Assembly: GCA_947175265.1 (NCBI GenBank)
Contig: CAMWMD010000004.1
Location: forward strand, 40,553-104,552
Direction of reading: 5' to 3'
Origin: an uncultured Porphyromonadaceae bacterium
Lineage (GTDB): Bacteria; Bacteroidota; Bacteroidia; Bacteroidales; Muribaculaceae
Length of the DNA: 64,000 bases
Part shown: in pieces, positions 50,655-60,978 of the stretch
Layout: each line of letters begins with the position of its first letter
Position numbering within the stretch: the stretch's first letter is position 1
Program-made: the position numbers and the translations under genes
Notes under the pieces: generated by a model
Database searches by the model: none
Seen by the model: the letters and a program-made list of their open reading frames with translations, nothing else
Told to the model about the DNA's origin: nothing

Positions 50655-52472
50655 TTAATACGCATACATAGCCTCAATCTCCTTGGCGTAACGCTTCGCC
50701 ACAATAGGACGGCGCACCTTCATGGTGTTTGTGACCTCCCCGTGCATTATGGAGAAATGATTCGGAAGAAGGGTTATACGCTTTATCTTCTCGTAGGCGG
50801 CTACATCTGCCTGCACAGCATCTATCTGCCCCATGACGAAGTTCACGACCTCAGGATTTGCGACAAACCGCTCAGTGTCGGAGTAATCTATACCCTTCTC
50901 CTCGGCCCAACGGCGTAACTGCGACAGATTCGGCACCACAAGCGCGGTGACGAACTTACGCTGGTCGCCTATGACGGCCACCTCGTCGATATACTTGTTC
51001 TCGGCAAGGCGGCTCTCAAGCATCTGAGGGGCGATATATTTGCCGTTGGAGGTCTTGAATAGATCCTTCACCCTCTCCGTGAGCACAAGGGCTCCCTGAT
51101 TATTGAAATATCCGGCATCGCCCGTACGGAAGAAGCCGTCGGGGGTGAAGGCCGCCTCATTGGCCTTGGGGTTGCGGTAATAACCGGGAGTCACTGTCGG
51201 GCCTTTCACAAGTATCTCCCCGTTATCGTCGATCCTGACTTCAAGACCGGGGAGGGGGATACCGACGGTGCCGATTTCATAATCAACAGGGGGATAAAAA
51301 CTTACTGTCGCGGTCGTCTCGCTCAACCCATACCCTATGATTATGTCGATACCTACAGAGCGCATGAACTCCACGATTCTGTCGCTTAGGGGAGCGCCGG
51401 CAGTAGGGAAGAAATTCGGATCGGGTATGCCTATGGCATGTTTCAGTTTCAGGAATATATTCTTATCCCAGAAATTGTATTCCTTTTCCACGAGCCAGGG
51501 CACTTTCTTCCCTCTGCGCACATAGTCGAGATTACGTTTCTTCCCGCATTTCACGGCCCTCTCCACCATCATCCTCTGCATACGGCTCATTCCGGCAATC
51601 TTCTCCTTGACTCCGGCATATACCTTCTCCCAGAAACGGGGCACACAACACATGATGTTGGGATGCACCTGATGTATGGTGTCCTGAATCACACGGGGGT
51701 CGTAATTTATTGCTACGGCTATGCCCCTTGTAAGGCAGAAGTATGTCCAGGCCTTCTCGAGGATATGGCTCATGGGGAGGAACGCCATGGAGAGGTCATG
51801 GTCGTTGATCTGTGTGAGGAGTTTGAGATGGGCCTCTATGGCAGCATCGTAGTTGCCGTGGGTGATAGCCACACCCTTAGGCTCTCCAGTCGTTCCGGAG
51901 GTGTAGATTAGTGTCGCCATATCCTCCGGAAGACCGCGTCCCACCCTTGCCTCGACCTCGCGGGCAGTCTCCTCGTCGGCCTCCATTCCGAGCCTCACGA
52001 AGTCATCCCAGAAGATTGAGATGGTGTCGTCATCATTCAGGGTCAGGCCGGTATTCTTGAAAATCACGATGCGCACCACTGCTTCAGGATGCTGTTTCCA
52101 ATAATTGTAGGCCAAAGGGTATTGATGGGAGTCGCCGACAAAAAGCACTTTCGCGTCTCCGTTTCTGACTATGAAGTCAAATTGCTCCTGCGATGAACTT
52201 GAGTAAAGGGGGATAGATGCAAGGCGGTTGCGGAACGCACCCAGTTCCGTAATCAGAATCTGGGGGGTATTGGGCGAGCATATCGCTATCGCATCCTTCT
52301 CAATGAGCCCGAGCCGGGCGAGTGCCTTCCCCGCGACCTCCACCTGTCGGCTGAAGTCGCTCCAGGAAGTGGATTGCCATTCCCCGTCCTTGCGCCAGCA
52401 AAAGCGGTAGGCCTCACGCTCGCCATACCGGCGGGCTTGTCTGGTTATTGTCTCGACTAATCTGTTTGCCAT
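50655..52472 (-). CDS. AMP-dependent long-chain fatty acid-CoA ligase
   Basis: LIYTSGTTGEPKGVAITHGN; IIIGYGLSETTA. Confidence 0.94.
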   Translation of the reverse strand: MANRLVETITRQARRYGEREAYRFCWRKDGEWQSTSWSDFSRQVEVAGKALARLGLIEKDAIAICSPNTPQILITELGAFRNRLASIPLYSSSSQEQFDFIVRNGDAKVLFVGDSHQYPLAYNYWKQHPEAVVRIVIFKNTGLTLNDDDTISIFWDDFVRLGMEADEETAREVEARVGRGLPEDMATLIYTSGTTGEPKGVAITHGNYDAAIEAHLKLLTQINDHDLSMAFLPMSHILEKAWTYFCLTRGIAVAINYDPRVIQDTIHQVHPNIMCCVPRFWEKVYAGVKEKIAGMSRMQRMMVERAVKCGKKRNLDYVRRGKKVPWLVEKEYNFWDKNIFLKLKHAIGIPDPNFFPTAGAPLSDRIVEFMRSVGIDIIIGYGLSETTATVSFYPPVDYEIGTVGIPLPGLEVRIDDNGEILVKGPTVTPGYYRNPKANEAAFTPDGFFRTGDAGYFNNQGALVLTERVKDLFKTSNGKYIAPQMLESRLAENKYIDEVAVIGDQRKFVTALVVPNLSQLRRWAEEKGIDYSDTERFVANPEVVNFVMGQIDAVQADVAAYEKIKRITLLPNHFSIMHGEVTNTMKVRRPIVAKRYAKEIEAMYAY

Positions 52473-52574
52473 ATCTTTTTCTCCCTTAGGGATATGTGAA
52501 TTTAACCCGCTGGGAAATCGGGCGTAAAGTTAACAATTTTCTCCGACATTTCGGGCCTATTTACCGAATAATCA

Positions 52575-53738
52575 TCAGAGTTCCCCGCGCAATCCCTTGA
52601 AATAGCAATCAAGCACGTCTTTGGCAGCCGTAAACGAAGACTGCTCATTGTTGAGCACCCTCAGTTCCTTCTGCTCAAGAAGGGCCTTGACAGCCGGAGT
52701 GTTGTAGAAATTGTTGCGGAGTTGCTCATCGATGGTCTCCATCATCCAGTATTTGGCCTGCTCGGTCCTTTTCTTCTCGAAATATCCTGTCTTGCGGACG
52801 TATTCGAAATATCGGTCGATCATATCCCAGACGAGATCAATTCCAAGTTCGTAATATCCGCTATAGGTGATTACTTCCGGCTTCCACTTGCTGGGGGTCG
52901 GGGGGAAAAGGAAAAGGGCGTTGCGGAATTGGCTGGCCGCGAGTTTGGCCCGCTCTACATTGTCGCCGTCACATTTGTTGATTACAATTCCGTCGGCCAT
53001 CTCCATTATACCACGTTTGATGCCCTGGAGTTCATCGCCCGTGCCGGCCAACTGTATGAGCAGGAAGAAATCAACCATGGAATGGACGGCGGTCTCGCTC
53101 TGCCCTACCCCGACGGTCTCCACGAAGATGTTGTCGTATCCGGCAGCCTCACAAAGCACTATAGTCTCACGGGTTTTCCGTGCCACTCCGCCAAGCGACC
53201 CGGCCGACGGGGAAGGGCGTATGAAGGCATCCTTTTCCTGCGACAGTTTCTCCATCCTTGTCTTGTCGCCCAGTATGCTGCCATGGGTGCGCTCGCTGCT
53301 CGGGTCTATCGCCAGGACCGCAAGTTTACCACCCTGCCGAATGACATGAAGGCCGAACACGTCTATGGAGGTTGATTTCCCGGCTCCGGGGACACCTGTT
53401 ATACCTATTCTCCTTGAGTTGCCGGAATATGGCAGGCATTTCTCTATGACCTCCTGAGCCACAGCCTGATGAGCCTCTGCCGTGCTCTCCACGAGAGTCA
53501 CGGCTCTTCCTAATACGCTGACGTCTCCCTTCAGGATACCCTCCACATAATCGTTCACACTGAGGGGAGCCACACGCTTCCGCGCTTTCCTGTAGGGGTT
53601 GACTATCGGTTGCGAGCCTACTCCGCTATTGACCTGCAATCCTCTATAGGCTGAATCGTTTTCGGGATGTTCCATGATATGATTTAGATTTTCATTATAT
53701 GGGGTCGGATGACATGAATTGTTGACAACTTGCGTCAC
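52575..53738 (-). CDS. meaB: methylmalonyl-CoA mutase-associated GTPase MeaB
   Basis: GITGVPGAGKSTSIDVFG, LAIDPSSERTHGSILGDKTRM. Confidence 0.94.
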   Translation of the reverse strand: MTQVVNNSCHPTPYNENLNHIMEHPENDSAYRGLQVNSGVGSQPIVNPYRKARKRVAPLSVNDYVEGILKGDVSVLGRAVTLVESTAEAHQAVAQEVIEKCLPYSGNSRRIGITGVPGAGKSTSIDVFGLHVIRQGGKLAVLAIDPSSERTHGSILGDKTRMEKLSQEKDAFIRPSPSAGSLGGVARKTRETIVLCEAAGYDNIFVETVGVGQSETAVHSMVDFFLLIQLAGTGDELQGIKRGIMEMADGIVINKCDGDNVERAKLAASQFRNALFLFPPTPSKWKPEVITYSGYYELGIDLVWDMIDRYFEYVRKTGYFEKKRTEQAKYWMMETIDEQLRNNFYNTPAVKALLEQKELRVLNNEQSSFTAAKDVLDCYFKGLRGEL

Positions 53739-53806
53739 AATCTGTCAATAACCTCCATAATAATATGATTTACACTAACATTTAATGTCAATAACTTTTC
53801 AATAAC

Positions 53807-54892
53807 TTATTTCCCGCATATCCCCACCACCCTGATTGTCTTCACGGGGTTGACGGGGTCATTGCATATCACCTCCACATTGAGCCTGAAAGGTCCCTCC
53901 TTGAGCCGGGAGGCCGACAACTCCCCTTCGATGGCTTTACTTTTGCCTGGCTTTATCTTCCCGGAGCCCCCTTTAAGTTGCACTGCATCATCGAGGCAGT
54001 AAACCCTGACAATCTCGAGAGAGGATTTGCCGTCGTTGATGATTTCAAAACGGAATTTTCTCCGCTCATCCTTACCGACCTCGCCGAGATCCACAAAATC
54101 CTTGGGGAGGTAGATATGACCGCTGTCGCCGGCTTTCATCAACGCCGTCTCATGGGGATTGGGGAGGATGTCGGCGGTGACAGACAACGTCTTGCGTTCG
54201 GAGTGGGGGTCGGCAGTATCGGCTATTATCTCAACCGGATACTCCACAGGACCCATCTCCTCGGCCAATGGGGTGCGGAGATAGAATCCTAGGGTACCTA
54301 TGTCGCCGGGAGCAAGACGGCGGGGTGTGAGTTCCACCTCCACGGCCCGGTTATCATTTTTCCACGAGGGGGAAATGGTGTCTTCGCTCTGGTTATATAC
54401 ATTAAGGAAAAGATGGCGCGAAGAGCCTTTCGTTATGTCGCCCACAGGCACCGTAAGTTTCTCAAGCCGCAGTGGGCCCGAAGTGTAAGGATAGGTCGAT
54501 TTCAGGGTCTCCGGCTCCCCAATGACGGTGCCCCTGATCTTCACTATCTTCATCTCCCTCTCCTCACCAACAAACACCTTCACGGTCTTGTCAAAGCGTC
54601 CGGGGCGTCCGTAGGGGTTATAGATGAAACTTACCGTGGCTGTGTCGCCGGGTTGTATCATGCTTTCCGTATAGGCCGCCGCAGTGCATCCGCAACTTGG
54701 CCTGACTGCGGAGATGAATGTAGCCTCCGGCCCTCTGTTGACGAACCTGACGCTCCCCTTCTGCGGCCCTGCCGCCTCCCGGAAAGTGCCGTAATCATAC
54801 TCCGTCTCAAGCCATTCCACATGCGCCCATACTGTCGCCACTCCAAACAGGGCACACATACAGGCCGCGAGTCTTCTTATTCCTCCCATCAT
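53807..54892 (-). CDS. DUF1573 domain-containing protein
   Basis: YDYGTFREAAGPQKGSVRFVNRG..SCGCTAA. Confidence 0.88.
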   Translation of the reverse strand: MMGGIRRLAACMCALFGVATVWAHVEWLETEYDYGTFREAAGPQKGSVRFVNRGPEATFISAVRPSCGCTAAAYTESMIQPGDTATVSFIYNPYGRPGRFDKTVKVFVGEEREMKIVKIRGTVIGEPETLKSTYPYTSGPLRLEKLTVPVGDITKGSSRHLFLNVYNQSEDTISPSWKNDNRAVEVELTPRRLAPGDIGTLGFYLRTPLAEEMGPVEYPVEIIADTADPHSERKTLSVTADILPNPHETALMKAGDSGHIYLPKDFVDLGEVGKDERRKFRFEIINDGKSSLEIVRVYCLDDAVQLKGGSGKIKPGKSKAIEGELSASRLKEGPFRLNVEVICNDPVNPVKTIRVVGICGK

Positions 54893-54917
54893 GACGATAT
54901 GCTGATTGGCGACTCCG

Positions 54918-55343
54918 TTACTTGTTCTTGGGTGTTACGGTACCCCTGATCTTGAGCCTGACCTTGGAAGGGGAGCCATTTGTCTTCAATGTCACGACCT
55001 TCTCAAAACTTCCGGGGCGGCCGAGGGGATTGTAGGTGACCTTCACCTTTCCGCTCTTGCCGGGAGCGATAGGAGCTTGTGGAAATTCGGGACGTGTGCA
55101 TCCGCAATCTGCCTTGGCGTCTATCACGACAAGGTTACCCTTACCGTCATTGTTTATGGTGAATTCACACGACACAGGGCCTCCATCCTCCTTCACCATA
55201 CCGAAATCGTAGGTGGACTTTGCCACCGTCGCGTGAGGTTTATCCCCACCGGCAAATGCGGGAAACGCCATGACAAGAAGCAACAGCATAAGCAGCGTGG
55301 ACATCCATTTCCTATGTCCACTTTCATTAATCACGTATTTCAT
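54918..55343 (-). CDS. DUF1573 domain-containing protein
   Basis: YDFGMVKEDGGPVSCEFTINNDG..DCGCTRPEFP. Confidence 0.9.
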   Translation of the reverse strand: MKYVINESGHRKWMSTLLMLLLLVMAFPAFAGGDKPHATVAKSTYDFGMVKEDGGPVSCEFTINNDGKGNLVVIDAKADCGCTRPEFPQAPIAPGKSGKVKVTYNPLGRPGSFEKVVTLKTNGSPSKVRLKIRGTVTPKNK

Positions 55344-55653
55344 ATTCTTGACTTTATTTATTCAATTAAAATTCATCATTTATTCATCCAAAGACCCCTC
55401 CCTTTTCCGTCATACGGGTCTAATCCTTCATCGGGACTTGACAAGGAGACAGATGGGGGTTGACTGTAATTCCTCCTTTTATTATAGACGTAGAAGTTGA
55501 TAGTTTAGTTTATTGAATACCTCTCATTTTTTCTCGCATTTTTAACATTCGGGAGATTGCCGGAATAAAATTAATTACTAACTTTGCGCATGCAAATACG
55601 GGTTTCCCACTTGCATTTGTTCACTACCATTATTCCTAACTACTATCAAAACC

Positions 55654-56706
55654 ATGAAACGCAGAGCAATTTGCCGGATGATGCTTGCTTCCATTATGTC
55701 CGGCGCCGTTCTCCTTCCCCTTCACGCCGAGGAGGCTCCGGCCTCCGACACCGGTCTGCTGAAACTGAATCTCTCTGCAAGGATCGACTGGCAACTTAAC
55801 CAACCTTATAATCATACAGACGATGCGAACTCAGGATTCGAGGGGAAATATCTGATGCTCCGTGCCGACGGAGAGATGATTCCGGGATTGTCATACTCCT
55901 GGAGGCAACGCCTAAACAAGATGCATGCCGACAGGAATTTCTTTGACGCCACCGACTGGCTGTACGTGAATTATGAGACGGGCCGTTGGTCGTTCGAAGC
56001 CGGGAAGGAAATCGTGGCAATCGGAGGCTGGGAGTATGACAGGGCTCCTATGGATCTCTTCGGCACTTCCGTCTTCTGGAACAATATCCCCTGCTATCAA
56101 CTTGGTGTGACTGCCGGATATGCCGTGGCCCCTACCGACAGGCTCTATGTCCAGGCCACACAAAGCCCCTTCTTCACACCGGATGACAGAAACATATATG
56201 GCTACAGCCTACGCTGGAATGGCGAACATTCTTTCTACAAATCCATCTGGTCGGCCAATCTGTTCGAGTACACACGGGGACACTATATCAGTTACCTCTC
56301 CCTGGGAAACAGATTCGAATTCGGGAAATGGGCCATCGAGGCCGATGTCATGAACCGCGCCTCATCCGGACAGGCCTATCTCTTCAAGGATTGCTCCGTA
56401 ATCGGGGATGTGGCTTTCGCTCCCGCGAGCCGCTGGAGGATACATGTGAAGATGACTTACGACGTAAACCACAGCGGCACGGATGCAGATTCCATGGTGT
56501 TGGATGGTACGCAACTCACGATGGCCGGAGGCGGGGTGGAGTTCTTCCCCCTCGTCAAAGACAAGACCGACCTACGTCTGCATGCCACAGCCTACTATTC
56601 CTGGGGAAAGAATACCAACGAGGCGGATGTGATGCAAAAGAATACACTCCTTGCGAACATCGGTTTGACATGGAACATGAATTTCCTAAATGTCAAAAGA
56701 AAATAA
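55654..56706 (+). CDS. outer-membrane porin-like beta-barrel protein
   Basis: Signal peptide; FEAGKEIVAIGGWEYDRAPMDLF; aromatic beta-strand alternation; TAACTTTG box at 55579-55586. Confidence 0.75.
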   Translation: MKRRAICRMMLASIMSGAVLLPLHAEEAPASDTGLLKLNLSARIDWQLNQPYNHTDDANSGFEGKYLMLRADGEMIPGLSYSWRQRLNKMHADRNFFDATDWLYVNYETGRWSFEAGKEIVAIGGWEYDRAPMDLFGTSVFWNNIPCYQLGVTAGYAVAPTDRLYVQATQSPFFTPDDRNIYGYSLRWNGEHSFYKSIWSANLFEYTRGHYISYLSLGNRFEFGKWAIEADVMNRASSGQAYLFKDCSVIGDVAFAPASRWRIHVKMTYDVNHSGTDADSMVLDGTQLTMAGGGVEFFPLVKDKTDLRLHATAYYSWGKNTNEADVMQKNTLLANIGLTWNMNFLNVKRK

Positions 56707-56746
56707 CATTCTTACATAAACGGATACCTCTATCTACCTTTATCTT

Positions 56747-57931
56747 ATGGAATCACCCTCTGTTCAGGAATTAACCCAAACAAAAGCCGGAATAAGGAAA
56801 GCATCGGCTCTGAAGAAATATTCGGGTGTGATATGCCTTGTGATAGTTTTCGGCATCTTCTATGGCCTCGGCCGCGTCATGGGCATGGCCAATATGCTCA
56901 ATACAATGATGAAGACCGCTCACGACCTTCTTCTCAATACCGTGCTGTATCTCATGGCTATATGCGTGCTGACAGGTGCGTTGGGACAGATTTTCGTGGA
57001 ATTCGGTGTGGTCAGCCTTCTTGAGAAACTGCTCCGCCCCCTCATGAAGCCCCTCTTCAATCTTCCGGGTGTGGCTTCCTTAGGAGCGGTAATGACGTTC
57101 CTGAGCGACAATCCGGCTATCATAACCCTGGCCCACGATAAGCGTTTCGGAAGTTATTTCAAGAAATTCCAGTTGATTTCCCTCACAAATTTCGGCACGG
57201 CATTCGGCATGGGGCTCCTTGTCATCGTCTTCATGCTCGGACAAGGGTACACCTGGGAACCACTTGTCGGGTTCCTGGGAGCATTCTGCGGATGTATGGT
57301 CTCGACGCGCCTCATGCAGAGGTTCGTCGTCAGGGCGTTCCCTAAATTCCTGACAGAGGATGTGGTGGTGGAAGCCCCAGTGGAGAAGGAAGATGACAAT
57401 AAGGTGGGGAAATCCACATTTGCCCGCATCCTTAACGCCATACTTGACGGCGGAAAGGGGGGCGTGGAGATCGGTCTGGCCATAATACCGGGTGTACTTA
57501 TCATATCCACCTTCGTGATGCTCCTGACTTTCGGACCCTCCGCCGACGGTTCTTTCACCGGGGCGGCATACGAAGGGATCGAGTTCCTCCCCATGGCAGC
57601 ACAGAAGATCGGACCGATATTCGAGTTTCTTTTCGGATTTCACGACCCGCATCTCATAGCATTCCCGATTACGGCTTTGGGCGCCGTAGGGGCGGCTTTG
57701 GGTCTGGTGCCCAACTTTGTGAGCCAGGGATGGATCGACGGGAATGCCATAGCGGTCTTCACTGCCATAGGGATGTGCTGGAGCGGCTACCTCTCCACCC
57801 ATACCGCCATGCTCGATTCACTGGGCTATCGTGAACTGACCTCAAAGGCGATACTTGCCCACACCGTAGGAGGAATCGTGGCTGCTGTCGTGGCGCATCT
57901 TCTCTACATGGCCGTGACCATGGTATTCTGA
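56747..57931 (+). CDS. nucleoside-recognition/gate domain membrane protein
   Basis: Multi-TM; LPGVASLGAVMTFLSDNPAIITLAHD; repeated gate-like halves. Confidence 0.75.
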   Translation: MESPSVQELTQTKAGIRKASALKKYSGVICLVIVFGIFYGLGRVMGMANMLNTMMKTAHDLLLNTVLYLMAICVLTGALGQIFVEFGVVSLLEKLLRPLMKPLFNLPGVASLGAVMTFLSDNPAIITLAHDKRFGSYFKKFQLISLTNFGTAFGMGLLVIVFMLGQGYTWEPLVGFLGAFCGCMVSTRLMQRFVVRAFPKFLTEDVVVEAPVEKEDDNKVGKSTFARILNAILDGGKGGVEIGLAIIPGVLIISTFVMLLTFGPSADGSFTGAAYEGIEFLPMAAQKIGPIFEFLFGFHDPHLIAFPITALGAVGAALGLVPNFVSQGWIDGNAIAVFTAIGMCWSGYLSTHTAMLDSLGYRELTSKAILAHTVGGIVAAVVAHLLYMAVTMVF

Positions 57932-57961
57932 ATTTCCTATCCCTGAAACAACTACCCTGAC

Positions 57962-58001
57962 GGAGCGGGGCTTCCCTTTACGGCCAGCCTCCGCTCCTTT
58001 T
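57962..58001 (+). terminator. intrinsic terminator
   Basis: GGAGCGG ... CCGCTCC then TTTT. Confidence 0.65.
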
Positions 58002-58003
58002 AT

Positions 58004-58034
58004 TTTGCGCATTGGCGTTTTTTTTCTAATTTTG
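58004..58034 (+). promoter_or_regulatory. TTTG-(19)-TAATTTTG promoter
   Basis: TTTG 58004-58007, TAATTTTG 58027-58034, ATG 58071. Confidence 0.65.
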
Positions 58035-58070
58035 CAAAAATTCCGTACTCACGGAAGTTTTTATTTGACA

Positions 58071-59024
58071 ATGGAGAAAATAATTGACCCGATCGACAGA
58101 GAGCTCCTTGACAATGAGCTCACCCCTGACCGCCTTCTGCGCCCTGCCAACAAAGGGAACAACGAGATATATGTTGTTGATGCTTTCAATGCTCCGAACA
58201 CGATGAGGGAAATCGGTCGCCTGCGTGAAATCGCGTTCCGCGATGCCGGAGGCGGCACCGGTCTCTGCTGCGATATTGACGAGTTTGACACGATGCCCAA
58301 TCCCTGCCGCCAACTGATCGTCTGGGATCCTCTTGAGCGGGAGATCGTGGGTGGATACAGATTCATCCTTGGAGAGGACATCGAGATAAGGGACGGTGTG
58401 CCCAATATCGCCACCTCACACATGTTTCATTTTTCTCCCGAGTTTATCAATAAGATTCTGCCGAAGACCCTTGAGTTAGGCCGCTCTTTCGTCTCCGTGA
58501 AATATCAGAGCACACGTTCCAATCCTAAGGCACTGTATGCCCTCGACAACCTTTGGGACGGTCTCGGCGCACTGACCGTGATTTATCCGCAGATCGAATA
58601 TCTGTTCGGGAAAGTGACGATGTATCCTGCCTACGGTGAAGACAGCCGCGACATGCTGCTCGGTTTCCTGCATAAATACTTCCATGACCCGGACCGTCTC
58701 GTCTGGCCGATTGTCGAGCTTGACAGCCGCGCCCTGAGTCCTGAGATACAGGGGATGTTCTCCGGCGATTCGTTCCGCGACGACTACCGCATCCTCAATC
58801 ACGCGATACGCGACAGAGGGCAGAACATTCCCCCCCTGGTGAATGCCTACATGTCGCTGTCATCCACAATGAAGGTTTTCGGGACGGCGATAAACCATGA
58901 GTTCGGCGAGGTTGAGGAGACAGGCATATTCTTCAAGATTTCCGAGATTTTTGAAGAGAAGAAAAAGCGTCATATTCAGTCTTTCATAGAGACCGGGATA
59001 GTGCCCGGCATCTCAATTAAATAA
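58071..59024 (+). CDS. GNAT-family N-acyltransferase (hemolysin/GlsB-like)
   Basis: EIGRLREIAFRDAGGGTG..DEFD, VGGYRFILG, LELGRSFVSVKYQ. Confidence 0.8.
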   Translation: MEKIIDPIDRELLDNELTPDRLLRPANKGNNEIYVVDAFNAPNTMREIGRLREIAFRDAGGGTGLCCDIDEFDTMPNPCRQLIVWDPLEREIVGGYRFILGEDIEIRDGVPNIATSHMFHFSPEFINKILPKTLELGRSFVSVKYQSTRSNPKALYALDNLWDGLGALTVIYPQIEYLFGKVTMYPAYGEDSRDMLLGFLHKYFHDPDRLVWPIVELDSRALSPEIQGMFSGDSFRDDYRILNHAIRDRGQNIPPLVNAYMSLSSTMKVFGTAINHEFGEVEETGIFFKISEIFEEKKKRHIQSFIETGIVPGISIK

Positions 59025-59031
59025 TGCGGCT

Positions 59032-60009
59032 ATGAAAAAAGCAGTAGTCACCGGTGCCGACGGATTTATCGGCAGCCATCTCACGGAGATGCTCCTCAAA
59101 GAGGGGTATGACGTGACGGCGCTCGCTCAGTATAACTCCTTCAATTTCTGGGGGTGGCTGGAAGGGATGAAGCATCCCAACCTTCACATAGTCACCGGTG
59201 ATGTGCGTGACCCGGATTTCTGCCGGGCACTCGTCGCCGGCGCCGACACGGTGTTCCATCTCGCGGCTTTGATTGCGATTCCCTACAGTTATGTGGCTCC
59301 CGACAGTTACGTCGATACCAACGTTAAGGGCACTCTCAATATCTGTCAGGCAGCGCGTGATGCCGGAGTGAAACGCCTCCTCGTGACTTCCACATCGGAG
59401 GTCTACGGCACGGCCCGCTATGTGCCCATCGATGAGAAGCACCCCAAACAACCGCAGAGTCCTTATTCCGCCACAAAGATAGGGGCGGATGCGATAGCCC
59501 TCAGTTTCCATAATGCATTCGGCCTGAACGTCACGGTGGTCAGGCCATTCAATACCTACGGTCCCCGCCAGAGCGCACGGGCCATAATCCCCTCCATAAT
59601 AACACAGATTGCCTCCGGAGTGAGGAAAATAAAGGTGGGCGACCTCTCCCCTACACGCGATTTCAATTTCGTGGAGGATACATGCCGGGGATTCATTGCT
59701 ATTGCCGAGGCTGAAGGCACAGCCGGCATGGAGATAAACATCGCAACGCAGAAGGAGGTGTCGATGGAGGAGACTCTGAAGACTATAGCGCGCCTAATGG
59801 ATGCCGACGTGGAATGGGTGGTCGATCCCGAGAGGTTGCGCCCAGCCGGCAGCGAGGTGTTCAGGCTGCTCGGTTCAAATCAGTTGATAACATCCCTCAC
59901 ACCCTGGCGCCCGCAGGTTACCCTTGAGGAGGGGTTGAGAAGGACTATCGACTGGATATGCCGCGAAGAAAACCTTAAGAAATACAAACCGGAAATTTAC
60001 AACAGATGA
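59032..60009 (+). CDS. NAD-dependent 4,6-dehydratase, LegB-like SDR
   Basis: GADGFIGSHLTEML, ALAQYNSFNFWGWLE, YSATKIGADA. Confidence 0.85.
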   Translation: MKKAVVTGADGFIGSHLTEMLLKEGYDVTALAQYNSFNFWGWLEGMKHPNLHIVTGDVRDPDFCRALVAGADTVFHLAALIAIPYSYVAPDSYVDTNVKGTLNICQAARDAGVKRLLVTSTSEVYGTARYVPIDEKHPKQPQSPYSATKIGADAIALSFHNAFGLNVTVVRPFNTYGPRQSARAIIPSIITQIASGVRKIKVGDLSPTRDFNFVEDTCRGFIAIAEAEGTAGMEINIATQKEVSMEETLKTIARLMDADVEWVVDPERLRPAGSEVFRLLGSNQLITSLTPWRPQVTLEEGLRRTIDWICREENLKKYKPEIYNR

Positions 60010-60956
60010 GAAAACAGAACCTCAATATACTCTTCCTCGGCGGAGGAAGAAGAGTCTCGCTTGCCGAGCTCCTGAAGAAAAGCGGTAAGAACATCGGATG
60101 CAATGTGGAGATCGTGAGTTACGAACTGATTTCGGAAGTGCCCATATCGCTTGTGGGAAGGGTGGTGAAAGGGCTTCCATTCACCGACCCGAATGTGGTA
60201 GACGATATTCTCCGTGTCGTGAAGGAATATGATATCGACATAATCCTCCCCTTCGTCAACGGCGCCATAGAGATCGCTTCAATCTGCCGCGACAGGCTGC
60301 CTGATGTTTTCGTTCCCGTGACCGACTTCAATATCGCCTCACAACTCTTCGATAAGGTGGAGGCCGCTGCCGTGTTCAAGGAGGCGGGGCTTCCCATTCC
60401 GCGCACATACTCCGTGCTTTCCGCCAAAATGCCCGCTATCGCCAAGCCGCGTAAGGGCCGTGCCTCAAGGGGGATACAGATTTTCCATAATATGGAGGAT
60501 TTCATGCACCTCGATGACATCAAGAACTACCTCGTGCAGGAATATATCGAGCATGGAAAGGAGTATACGGTAGACTGCTATATCGACTCCAAAGGCCGCA
60601 TCCTGACCACCGTTCCCCGCGAGCGTCTTGAGATTATGGGGGGTGAGTCAAACCGCACGCGCACTTGCCACAACGAGGTGATTGAGAATCTGAGCCGTGA
60701 GGTAATCGAGAAGTTCTCCCTCAGGGGTCCGGTCAACCTGCAGTTCATCCATGATCTTGATGCCGACCGCTATCTCCTAATGGAGGTGAATCCCCGTCTT
60801 GCCGGCGGAGTCATCTGCTCAGTGTATGCAGGCGCGCCTATCACCGACTATATAATCCGTGAGGCTCTCGGTCTGGAACTCCAGCCCTGCGACGACTGGA
60901 CTTCCGGCACGCTGATGGCCCGTTATTTCAAGGAAGCGATATTCTTCAATCGCTGA
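60006..60956 (+). CDS. ATP-grasp domain-containing protein
   Basis: AIAKPRKGRASRGIQIF, YLVQEYIEHGKEYTVDCYID, LMEVNPRLAGG; overlaps upstream stop. Confidence 0.88.
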   Translation: MRKQNLNILFLGGGRRVSLAELLKKSGKNIGCNVEIVSYELISEVPISLVGRVVKGLPFTDPNVVDDILRVVKEYDIDIILPFVNGAIEIASICRDRLPDVFVPVTDFNIASQLFDKVEAAAVFKEAGLPIPRTYSVLSAKMPAIAKPRKGRASRGIQIFHNMEDFMHLDDIKNYLVQEYIEHGKEYTVDCYIDSKGRILTTVPRERLEIMGGESNRTRTCHNEVIENLSREVIEKFSLRGPVNLQFIHDLDADRYLLMEVNPRLAGGVICSVYAGAPITDYIIREALGLELQPCDDWTSGTLMARYFKEAIFFNR

Positions 60957-60978
60957 TAAACATCTCATTTCCTGCTCC

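Noticed and set aside
52722-53375. 217-aa plus-strand ORF
   Set aside because: Antisense shadow of meaB.
57080-57802. 240-aa minus-strand ORF
   Set aside because: Antisense to the gate-domain membrane protein gene; low-complexity shadow ORF.
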